A stretch of 64,000 nucleotides of DNA from Tachinus rufipes (taxonomy: Eukaryota > Arthropoda > Insecta > Coleoptera > Staphylinidae). Numbering within the stretch: the first letter of the stretch is position 1; the number at the start of each line of letters is the position of its first letter. Below are positions 22,931 to 33,540 of this stretch, one piece after another. The position numbers and the translations under genes were made by a program. The stretch lies in NCBI GenBank assembly GCA_963932245.1, contig OZ010746.1, positions 100,923,066 to 100,987,065 on the forward strand, read 5' to 3'. The notes below the pieces were generated by a model. It made no database searches and was not told where the DNA came from. It was given only the letters and a program-made list of their open reading frames with translations.

Positions 22931-25900
22931 GAGTATTCTACCCACCCACCCAAGGGTTGGTTATTAAAAAGTTGGATCACAACCTTCTTTTGTGACAAAA
23001 TGATTTTTGACGTCAGCAGAAAAGTCAAATATAAAATTTTATGATAACGGTCATTTAGGTGGGTAGGTGGGCCACTTCAGTCCAAACTACTGACTCCTTA
23101 TTTTGCAATGTAGTGGCCCACCCAGCCACCCAAGTGTTGGTTATTAAAAAGTTGCATTACAAATTCTTCTTGTTACAAAATGACTTCTGAAGTCCACAAA
23201 GAGGTCAAATAATAAATTTTATGATAGCGGACATTTAGGTGGGTGGGTGGGCCACTTTTGTTAAAACTACTAACTTTTATTTATGCTATGGAGTGTCTCA
23301 CCCACCCGCCTACCCAAGTGTTGGTTATCAAGAAGTTGGATCACAAATTTCTTTTGTGACAAAATGACCTTGACGTCCACCGAGAGGTCAAATATTAAAT
23401 GTTATGATAACGGACGTTTGGGTGGGTGGGTGGGTTACTCCAATCCAAACTATTGACTTCTCATTATGCTATAGAGTATCCTATGTACCTACCCAAGTGT
23501 TGGTTATCAAGAAGTTTGATCACAAACTTTTTTTTTTACAAAATGATTTTTGGCATCCACAGAGAGATCAAATATTAAATGTTATAATAACGGACACTTC
23601 AGTGGGTGGGTGGGCTACTCCAGTCTAAACTACTTTCTCTTATTTATGCTATGGAGTATCCCACCTAAGTGTTAGTTATCAGGAAGTTGGATCACGACTT
23701 TTTCTTGTAATAAAATGATTTTTGACGTCTGCAGAGAGGTCAAATAATAAATTTTATGATAACGGACACTTAGGTGGATGGGTAGGCTACTCCAGCCTAA
23801 CCTACTGACTCATATTTATGCTATGGAGTATTCCACCCAAGTGTTGGTTATCAGGAAATTGGATCACGATCTTTTTTGTAACAAAATGACTTCTGTTATC
23901 TTCAGAGAGGTCAAATATTAAATTTTATGATAACGGACACTCGAGTGGGTGGGTGGGCCACTCTAGTCTAAACTACTAATTTTTGTTTATGTTATAGTGT
24001 ACTACTGACTCCTAATTATGCTATAGAGTGTCCCGCCCACCCACCCAAGTGTTGGTTATCAAGAAGTTGGATCACAACCTTTTTTTGTGATAAAATGACT
24101 TTTGACGTATGCAGATAGGTCAATCATAAAATTTTATGATAACGAACATTTGGGTGAATGGGTGGGCCACTTCAGTCTAAACAATTGACTCATATTTATG
24201 CTATGGAGTGTCTACCTACCCACCCAAGTGTTGGTAATCAAGAAGTTAGATCACAAACTTCTTTTGTGACAAAATGACTTTTGACGTCCGCAAAGAGGTC
24301 AAATATTAAATTTTATGATAACGAACACTTGGGTGGGTGGGTGAGCCACTTCAATCTAAAGTACTAACTCCTAATCATGCTATAGAATGTCCCACCCACC
24401 CACCAAGAAGTTGGTTATTAACAAGTTGGATCACAAACTTCTTTTGTGACAAAATGACTTCTGATGTCTACAGAGAGGTCTAATATTAGATTTTATAATA
24501 ACGGATACTTGGGTGGGTAGGTGGGCTACTTGAATCTAAACTATTGATTTTTATTTATGCTATAGAGTGTCCTATCTACCTACCCAATTGTAGGTTATCA
24601 AATAGTTTGATCACAAATTTTTTTTTTGACAAATTGACTTTTGACATCTACAAAGAGGTTAAATATTAAATGTTATGATAACTGACACTTTGGTGGGTGT
24701 GTGGGCTACTCCAGTCTAAACTACTGATTTCTATTTATGCTATGGAGTATCCCACCCAAGTGTTGGTTATCAGGAAGTTAGATCACGACCTTTTTCTGTA
24801 ACAAAATGACTTTTGTTATCCACAAAGAGGTCAAATATTAAATTTTATGATAACGGACACTCGGATGGGTGGGTGGACCATTTCAGTCCAAACTTCTGAT
24901 TTTTGTTTATGCTGTAAAGTTGGATCACGACTTTTTCTAGTGATAAAATGACTTTTAAAGTCTGCAGGAAAGTAAATTTTAAAATTTTATTATAACGGAC
25001 ACTTGGGTGGGTGGGTGGGCCACTTAAGTCTAAACAACTGACTCATATTTATGCTATGGAGTGTCAACCTACCCACTTAAGTGGTGGTTGTTAAGAAGTT
25101 TGACCACGACTGTCTTTTGTGACAAAATGACTTTTGAAGTCCTCAAAGAGATCAAATATTAAATTTTATAATAACGGACACTTGGGTGGGTGGGTGGGCT
25201 ACTACAATTCAAAAAACTAACACCTAACTATACTATAAAGTGTCCCACCTATCCACCCAATTGTTGGTTATTAACAAGTTTAATCACAAACTTCTTTTGT
25301 GACAAAATGACTTCTGATGTCTACAGAGAGGTCAAATATTAGATTTTATAATAACGGACACTTGGGTGGGTGGGTGGGCCACTTCAGTCTAAACTATTAA
25401 CTGCTATTCATGCTATGGAGTGTCCCACCCACTCACTCAAATGTTGGTTATTAAGAAGTTGGATCACAAACTTTTTTGTAACAAAATGATTTTTGACGTT
25501 TGCAGAGAAGTCAAATATTAAATTTTATAATAACAGACGCTTGGGTGGGTGGGTGTGTATAATGGGTTACTCTAATCCAAACTATTAACTTCTATTTATG
25601 CTAAAGAGTGTCCTATCTACCTACCCAAGTGTTGGTTATCAAAAAGTTTGATCACAAACTTTTTTTTTGACAAAATGGCTTTTGGCATCCACAGAGAGGT
25701 CAAATATTAAATGATATGATAATGGACACTTTTGTGGGTATGTGGACTACTCCAGTTTAAACTACTGGTTCCAATTTATGCTATAGAGTATCCACCTAAG
25801 TGTTGGTTATTAGGAAGTTGGATCACGACTTTTTCTTGTGATAAAATGACTTTTGATGTCTGCAGAGAGGTCAAATAATAAATTTTATGATAACGGACAC

Positions 25901-28601
25901 TTATGTGGGTGGGTGGGCTACTCCAGCCTAACATACTGACTCTTATTTATGCTATGGAGTATCCCACCCAAGCGTTGGTTATCAGGAAGTTAGATTACGA
26001 CTTTTTTTATGACAAAATGACTTCTGTTGTCCACAGAAAGGTTGAATATTAAATTTTATGATAACGGACACTTTGGTGGGTGGGTGGGCTACTTCAGTCT
26101 AAACTACTTGCTCTTATTTATGCTATGAAGTATTCCACCTAAGTGTTGGTTATCAGGAAGTTGGATCATGACTTTCTCTTGTAATAAAATAACTTTTGAC
26201 GTTTGCAGTGAAGTCAAATAATAAATTTTATGATAACAAACACTTAGGTGGGTGGGTGAGCTAATCCAACCTGACCTACTGACTTTTATTTATGCTATGG
26301 AGTATCCCACCCAAGTGTTGGTTATCAGGAAGTTGGATCACCACCTTTTTTGTGACAAAATGATTTTTTTTATCCAAAAAGAGATCAAATATTAAATTTT
26401 ATGATAACGGACACTCGGGTGGGTAGGTGGGCCACTCCAGTCCAAACTACTGTTTTTGTTCATGCTATAGAGTGTCCCACCCACCCAAATGTTGGTTATC
26501 AAGAAGTTGGATTACGACCGTCTCTTGCGACAAAAAGACTTTTGACGTCCGCAGAAAGGTCAAATATTAAATTTTTTGATAACGGACACTTGGGTGAGCT
26601 ACACTAAAAGGGATATTTCTGTTTATGCTATGGAGTGTCCTATCCACCTACTAAACTGTTGGTTATTAAGAAGTTGGATCACAAACTTCTACAAATCTAA
26701 TATAAAATTTTATGATAACGGACACTTGAGTGAGTGGGTGGGCCACTCCAATCTAAACTACTGACTTCAATTAATGCTATAGAGTGTCCCACCCACCCAC
26801 CCAAGTGTTGGTTATTAGGAAGTTGGATCACGACCTTCTCTTGAGATAAAATGACTTTTGACGTCTGCAGGAAGATCAATTATAAAATTTTATGATAACG
26901 GACACTTGGGTGGGTGGGTGGGCCACTCCAGTCTAAACAAATGACTCATATTTATGCTATGGAGTATCCACTTACCCACCCAAGTGTTTGTTATTAAGAA
27001 GTTGGATCACGACCTTATCTTGTTACAAAATGGCTTTTGACGCCCGCGAAGAGGTCAAATATTAAATTTTATGATAACGGATACTTTAGTGGGTGGGTGG
27101 CCTACTCGAGTCTAAACAACTGACATTTATTCTTGCTATGGAGTGTCCCACTTACCAACTCAAGTGTTGGTTATCAAAAAAATGGATCACGACTTTCACT
27201 TGTGACAAATTGACTTTTAACGTCTACAGAGAAGTCAAATATTAATTTTTTTGATAACGTACACTGGAGTGGATAGGTGGGCTACTTTATTTAAAACTTT
27301 TGACTTTTATTTAGGTTTTGGAGTGTCTCACCACCCACCCAAGTGTTGGTTATCAAAAAGTTGGATCACAACTTTCTTTTGTGACAAAATGTCTTTTGAC
27401 GTCAGCAGAAAAGTCAAATATTAAGTTTTATGATAACAAACAATTGGGTGGGTGGGTGGGCTACTCCAGTCCAAACTACTGACTCCTAATCATGTTATGG
27501 AGTGTACCACTTACTTATCCGAGTGTTGGTTTTCAAAAAGTTGGAACACAAACTTTTTTTGTAAAAAAATAATTTCTGACGTCCACAGAAAAGTCAAATA
27601 TTGAGTTTTATGATAACGGACACTTGGGTGGGTTAGTGGGCCACTTCAGATTAAACTACTGACTTTTAATCATGCTATGAAGTATCCCACCCACCCACCC
27701 GACTGTTAGTTATCAAGAAGTTGGATCACAAACTTCTTTTAGGGTAAAATGATTTCTGACGTCCACTGAGAGGGCAAATAATAAATTGTATAATAGGTGG
27801 GCCACTCCAGTCTAAACTACTGACTTCTTATTATACTATGGAGTATCCTACCTACCCACTCAAGTGTTGGTTATCATGAAGTTGGATCACGATTTTCTCT
27901 TGTAATAAATTGATTTTTGACATGCGCAGAGAGGTCAAATATTGAATTTTATGATAACGGACTTTTGAGTGGGTGGGTGGACTATTCCAGAGTCCAAATT
28001 ACTGACTCCTCTTCATCCTATTACTAACCCACTCAAATGTTGGTTATCAAAAAGTTGGATCACGACCGACTTTTGACGTCTGCAGAAAGATCAAATATTA
28101 AATTGTACTTGAGTGCGTGGGTGGCTTACTCGAGTCTAAACTACTTACTCTTATTCTTGCTATGGAGTGTTCCACTTACCAACCCAAGTGTTGGTTATTA
28201 AAAATTGGATCACGACCTTTACTTGTGACAAACTGACTTCTAACGTCTACAGAGAAATCAAATATTAAATTTTATAATAACGTTCACTGCAGTGGATGGT
28301 TGGGCTACTCCAATTAAAACTTCTGACTTTTATTCAGGTTTTGGAGTGTCCCACCCACCCAAGTGTTGGTTATCAAAAAGTTGGATCACAACTTTCTCTT
28401 GTGACAAAATGACTTTTGACGTCGACATAGAAGTCAAATATTAAATTTTATGATAACAAACACTTGGGTGGGTGGGTGGGCTACTCCAGGTCAAACTACT
28501 GATTCCTAATTATGCTTTGGAGTGTCCCATCCACTCACCCAAGTGATGATTATTAAGAAGTTGGATTACGATCTATTCTTGTGACAAAATGACTTTTGAC
28601 A
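22931..28601 (+). repeat. Sat-180: tandem array of ~180-bp fold-back monomers
   Basis: GGATCAC words recur about every 170-185 bases for 5.7 kb, giving about 31 head-to-tail copies. Each monomer runs CCCACCCACCCAAGTGTTGG, TTATCAAGAAGTTGGATCAC, CTTTTGTGACAAAATGACTT, TTGACGTCTGCAGAGAGGTC, AAATATTAAATTTTATGATA, ACGGACACTTGGGTGGGTGG, GTGGGCCACTCCAGTCTAAA, CTACTGACTCCTATTTATGC, TATGGAGTGTC. The first ~26 and a later ~26 bases are inverted complements (TTATCA against TGATAA, CCAAGTGT against ACACTTGG, CCCACCC against GGGTGGG). Open frames inside (23,404; 26,401; 26,576; 26,697) are repeat translations only. The array stops in mid-monomer at about 28,601. Confidence 0.95.
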
Positions 28602-28975
28602 AAAGTTTAAATATTTTACAATTTACATAAAATTTCTGCAAAATTGTCTATAAAACGCATTTAATAAACAAAATGTATACAAAATTGTTAAAAAAAAACA
28701 ATTATTGCATAGGTTTTTAGCATTTGAGTGATTTGATGCATAAAAGACGCTCAAAAAAGACCAGAACAAACAAAAAAAAATGGAATTTTACAATTTATTA
28801 CAATAAATCAGTTAAATTGTTCCTAAAAGCATTTAATAAATGAAATTTAAATTGCACAAAAAAGAGTTTTATTGCATAAAACTTTTGTGGTTTTGTAAAA
28901 TTGCATATAGAACTCATTCATTTATTACATGAAATCAATTATAAATTATTAAATCAAAGTTTTTAGTATTCATTA
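28602..28975 (+). repeat. ATAAAA-rich repeat (family G) patch
   Basis: Phrases such as ACATAAAATTTCTGCAAAAT, TTGCATAAAACTTTTGTGG and AAACTCATTCATTTATTACA match the family at 2.74-4.76 kb. It abuts the truncated Sat-180 monomer without a spacer. Confidence 0.5.
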
Positions 28976-28997
28976 CAATGTATCAACAACATCAATA

Positions 28998-29250
28998 ATC
29001 GGTGTGGTGGATGAATATTTGAGCGTTGATCAGTGGTTTAAAAAATAAATTAAAATAACGTTATTTATGTTATGTAAATAAGTTTTAACAGGCCAAATAG
29101 TTTATTTAAATATGCTTTTTTTACACTCACATTCAGAGTTTTAGGTTTAAATAATACATACTTTTAAATGGGCTCCTTCTTTGAACAATTTGTAATTTTA
29201 ATTATCAATCACATGAGTCCTCGGTGTGGTGGATGGATGGTTGAGCATTT
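28998..29250 (+). repeat. Pair of GGTGTGGTGGATG-containing repeats
   Basis: TCGGTGTGGTGGATGAATAT at about 29,000 and TCGGTGTGGTGGATGGATGG at about 29,220 are each followed by TTGAGC, and both are preceded by AT-rich ATCAATAATC/ATCAATCACA-type words. A reverse-complement copy of the core lies at 50,466-50,479. Confidence 0.6.
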
Positions 29251-31860
29251 GTTAATTTAAAAAAAAAATTAACTAACAGTGCGTAGCATTACAAAAATGT
29301 ATTTCAAACAAGTCTTAATACTTTTAGAAAAATTACTGAAAAACTATAAAATTTGATAACGTCAGTTTCTACAAGCTTGCGGCAATACAGAATTGAATGC
29401 AAAACAACTCAATTCAATTTTCAGTCATTGATTAAATAGTAGTTATTTACTGATAACAAATATTTTATTAGCTTTCTTGGTAGTTAAATAATCTATAAAA
29501 CTGTGTCAGTTATCGAAGTTATTATATCTCAGTTCCTTTATTTGTGCACACATAAAAATTTGATGGCTTCGTTTATTTAACTCTATTTGTAAAATATATC
29601 TATTAAGTGGTATTTACAAACTATAACAGTTTAATATTATTACGCTTATAAAAACCATTTATTAAGCTATTATATAATTTGAACAACTGAAAATAATTTC
29701 TCAACTCAATTTGATTTGCATATAAAAACATTTTGTAATAAATTATAGCATATAGTTTTGCAAATAAATTACATAAGATTAATCCCTTAACAATTTATTT
29801 TCAAGATTGCATCAACTTAAGAATATTGGTAATAAATTTTTATTACTTCAGAATATCTAAATTACTATAATAAATGCGGATGAATTTATCAGTGAAAAAG
29901 CTTTTAAAAACATTTTTCATATAATCTTAATTGGCATACTGGGCGGTTTTCGATCATGTGTGAGAAATTCTGAAATTAATTTTGCAGATATAAAATTAAC
30001 AGCGAGGTGTAATAATTCAAGTATCACACATTCTTAATGTATCTGCAGTAACAATTAACTCGCTTAATTTATTGCTAATTTCATCTGGTGTTGATAAGAG
30101 TGACGTTACTTTTAGATTAATTAATATACAATTAGCGCATTGATTTATTGAGGACGTGTAAAGAGCGTTTATTAGTTTGAAAATTGGCTTTTATCTTTAC
30201 ATACCAAAGCAACTTAAAATACATCATTATGCCATTATGTGCTGGTGATTTATAGGTTTCTAAAAGAAACAATGTTACTGTAATTAATGGAAAGATTTAA
30301 AATAGGTGAAATTTATTTGTGAAATAATTGATAAGGATTGATTAGATTAGGTTAAGGTTGACATATGTATTTTAATTAAATTAAAACTGTTTGGATTAAA
30401 TAAATTTGAATTACTAATTTTGTGTGCAAAGTAATTGCAAGCGACAAATTTTATTGTTTTTAATTAATTGTATGCAAATTAATTACAAAGTGACTGAATG
30501 AACATTTTTTTTATATAGTACTCATCTTATCAAACATGCTATTAAAAAGAGGCTAATTAATTATTCACATTTATATAAATGCTCATTTAATAAGGGTCTT
30601 AATTTTATTAATCTATTAATGGAATTCAATCCATCTTTAATCGACTAATATGGTATGATTTATACCATATCTGACTAAATTATTAATAATCTTGGGCTTC
30701 ATCAGTATGATAATCGATTATATAAACTCGGCCATTTGATTTATGCGAATATGGAACATAATTAATTAGCCCTAATGCGGCGTGCAATTAACAGCTTAAC
30801 GCAGTTTCTCATCTCGATCGATATATTTTATTGCTGATGTACTCGCAGACAAGTCCGCTTTATACAAATGTCCTACATTTATTACCTGCCATAATTCAGA
30901 TAATTTACATACGCTCATGTTATGCACCATAGGCCAGTTTTCAATTTAATTTATGTATCCGCTGCTAATACTAACCGTGCGACTAGAAAATTAATAAATA
31001 TTGGCATTTCTAAATTTATCTTTAATTTTACGAATGCAAATTTTATAGTAAATATTTGAAAAAATTTAAATAATGTTTTTTTAAACATTTAACGGAAATT
31101 ATTTCTATACATTTTGAACAAACAAAAAATGCAAAAAAATAAGTTGAAATCTAAATATTTAAAAATATCAAATCAATTTATTTTAGTGCAAAATGAAATT
31201 TGTTTGATGCTTGAACCTGTTTCACATTGTTCAGATAATTTACGTCAGTCTTAAAATCTTTTCTTTCATTGTCCGATAAACTAATTTATAGTGGTAGAAA
31301 ATCACATGCTCCAGTAAGCACATATCACCGTAAAAAGAAATTAGTTCTCTGTTCTGGGAACGTTGTATTGGTTTATGTAGGCAATCTTTGGTTTTTGGAT
31401 GAGTCTTAAGTGAGATAATTTTGGACATTTTTTTTAACTTATGTTTGTTAGTTTAAGGTTAGCTTTTATTGTTTTTTTTTTTTTTTCTTCTATATCGTGG
31501 TGGTTTTTAATTATGTTCTGTTGATTTGCCAATAGAACTTTTTATTATCTGGTTTAGTTTAGGATCTAATAAAGTCTTTTTCATTACTTTAATTAGTATG
31601 CTGCACTAATAAAAGTTACAAAGGTGGTTATGTTAGGTTAGATAAAAAATGTATTTTTGGGAGTCTTTGGCGGTGATTTGGTGGTTTAGATACTCAATTT
31701 TGGATTTATCAAAGAAGCAATTGGATAACTGGCACATCAGTTTATGTTCTTCCAGTTTCTTGAGTACTTCTTGTAGATGGTTGAGGTGTACTTTATTAAT
31801 TTTTTTGAGTTTTTTTAGTCTAAACAGAATTATTTTACGTACGTTGCACCATTAGACTTG
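29251..31860. other. AT-rich non-coding spacer with a higher-complexity island
   Basis: No coding exon was recognised. The part at about 30,600-31,020 is less repetitive and contains mixed-composition blocks (for example TAGCCCTAATGCGGCGTGCA, ACTCGCAGACAAGTCCGCTT) among TAATTA/ATTAAT words. Open frames at 31,240-31,428 (minus) and 31,649-31,855 (plus) show no recognisable features. Confidence 0.45.
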
Positions 31861-31867
31861 GTAAAAA

Positions 31868-31891
31868 AGGTTAGGTTAGGTTAGGTTAGGG
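31868..31891 (+). repeat. Interstitial (TTAGG)n tract
   Basis: Four to five perfect GGTTA units follow a short A run. TTAGG is the standard insect telomeric unit; in this internal position it is an interstitial tract. A GTTAGGTTAGA word also lies at about 31,632. Confidence 0.9.
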
Positions 31892-32571
31892 TTTATTTAG
31901 CATTTCGAACAGACTTGACGCTAAATTTAGTAAACTTTTGTAGGGTTTTGAGCGAGGGGCAAATTTGCGTCAAATTTTGACAGAAATGGTTAATCACAAA
32001 CTAAAATTTTGTCTAATTTTAGTATTGATAAAGGAAGTTCCAGGTATAATATTGATTAGGACTTTTGGCCAATTTTTAGTAAAGTTAGTAACTCACATAC
32101 GTGGGTTGAAGGATTTTTATTTTTCCAATCTACATATCAGTTGAAGGAATGATGTCTACTGATTTCCTATGTAAATTTATTGCACCTTACTTATGAGTTT
32201 ATAAGTCTGGTTCTTGTGTTGTGTTTTATTTTTTGTCAATCTGGGTTCTTGCTTGGGTTTGTATATATAGCACTGTTGTATCCTTTCTTCTATTTTTATT
32301 GCTAAGAGTAGTAGTTTCTCAATAAATAATAACTTAGTGCTTATATGTAGAATAAGAGAATGGGGATTTTTCCAACTATCATACTTGAAGAAAGGATTGC
32401 TTACTAGTTTCTGAAGTTTATCAGTTTTTTTGTCAATTTGAGCTTTTAAGGTGACAATGTTTAATTTTTATTTTGTCTTTTATTGCAAAGGTTGATAACT
32501 TTTTAGTAGATTAGTACAGTTTAGCGCTGTTTAGGTATCTTACTTACTTACTTACTTTTTGTACATAATGG
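31892..32571. other. T-rich non-coding spacer
   Basis: Nothing recognisable apart from a short (TTAC)4 run at about 32,540-32,556. Confidence 0.5.
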
Positions 32572-32672
32572 ATTAGGTTAGCTTAGGTTAGGTTAGGTTA
32601 GGTTAGCTTAGGTTAGCTTAGGTTAGGTTAGGTTAGTCCAGAGAAGTTAGGTTAGTCCAGAGAAGTTAGATA
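32572..32672 (+). repeat. Degenerate (TTAGG)n tract with a 19-bp duplication
   Basis: TTAGG units alternate with TTAGC variants (TTAGCTTAGGTTAGG) from 32,572 to 32,636. They are followed by two tandem copies of GTTAGTCCAGAGAAGTTAG. The tract lies ~140 bases upstream of the R1-clade LINE but is not its insertion site. Confidence 0.85.
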
Positions 32673-32812
32673 AAGTTCAGTTTGTATGTTTTTTTTTTGT
32701 TCTAGCGTTTTTGAGTAACGTAATTGTACTGGTTGTTGGCAACTTAATTCAAGTTGTATAAGGTATTTGTAGTAGTTTATGGTTTATCTAGTTGCAAGAA
32801 TTGCAGTCGCCC

Positions 32813-32826
32813 AGGTGCTAGTGGGC
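32813..32826 (+). repeat. Target-site duplication, left copy
   Basis: AGGTGCTAGTGGGC occurs here and again at 36,054-36,067, immediately flanking the LINE. Fourteen of fourteen bases match. Confidence 0.9.
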
Positions 32827-33051
32827 TTCAAATGCCGCAAAATCGGGCATAATGCAAACTCATGCAAGAGTGGCGCAGAGACCTGCCACAACTGCGGGGA
32901 CGCAGGCCACAAAATTAAAAACTGCAAAAAAGAAAGCGTTTGCTACCTGTGCAATGAAACGGGTCATAGGTCAGAAACCATGAGTTGCCCTATGTACCGG
33001 GAATTGGTCCGCAAGATGAGGGAGAAGGGAGCACCCGCACCGACACAATGA
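32827..33051 (+). pseudogene. R1-clade ORF1 C-terminal fragment (CCHC zinc knuckles)
   Basis: The frame reads FKCRKIGHNANSC, CHNCGDAGHKIKNC and CYLCNETGHRSETMSC, which are three consecutive retroviral-type zinc knuckles. The last has one extra residue, as is common in LINE Gag-like proteins. The first knuckle lacks its leading Cys because the element is truncated exactly there. The domain would bind element RNA. The upstream ATG at 32,779 is in target DNA and is not the natural start. The stop TGA at 33,049-33,051 overlaps the ATG of ORF2 (ATGA at 33,048-33,051). Confidence 0.9.
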
Positions 33052-33540
33052 AGCTGCTCCAAGTAAACTTAAATAGAGCTAGGAGAGCAATGGATCAGCT
33101 TAGGCATACCTGCGATGCCAAAGGCATTGACATTGCTCTCATATCAGAGCCAAACCGCAACATGTCCAAAGGAAGCACTAGGTGGATAACGGACCAGCAC
33201 GTAGATGCGGCTTTCTATATCCCGCAGAAAGGCCTGAAACCGTCAGGCAAAGGCGTCGGGAACGGCTTTGTATAGGTAGAGATCGATGCGGTGGTGCTGT
33301 ATTCTTGCTACATCTCACCCAACGAATCACACGACAGGCTGAAGAACTTTTTAACAGAACTTGGCAGAGACATCAGGCGCCTCAATAAAGAAATCATCAT
33401 AGGCGGCGACTTTAACACTAAGTCAGCGCTATGGGGTTCACCAATAGAGGACCATAAAGGCAGCATACTGGCAGAATGAATTACTGAAAAGAACTACTGC
33501 GTTTGAGAGGCGCGGCAGCAGTAGTTTTATCGACATTACA
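33048..33540 (+). pseudogene. R1-clade ORF2, endonuclease (EEP) domain
   Basis: Starting at the ATG in ATGA, the frame reads MKLLQVNLNRARRAMDQL, then IALISEPN (catalytic Glu), an in-frame TAG at 33,273-33,275, YSCYISPN, and EIIIGGDFNTKSALWGSP (GDFN motif). A TGA at 33,477-33,479, where a Trp is expected, and a frameshift follow, before RRGSSSFIDIT in another frame at about 33,510-33,540. These are the landmark blocks of apurinic-like endonucleases that nick the target DNA. The SDH end motif seems decayed (TISD). The domain is non-functional because of the stops and the shift. Confidence 0.88.

Noticed and set aside
23404..26879. Protein-coding frames with a GGWVTP/GGWATPV-like repeat
   Set aside because: They are translations of the GGGTGGGTGGG arms of Sat-180; the frame is not kept between monomers.
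10560..28601. CRISPR array
   Set aside because: The repeats are 160-180-bp whole-monomer tandem satellites with no alternation of constant repeats and unique spacers, in an insect-like genome.
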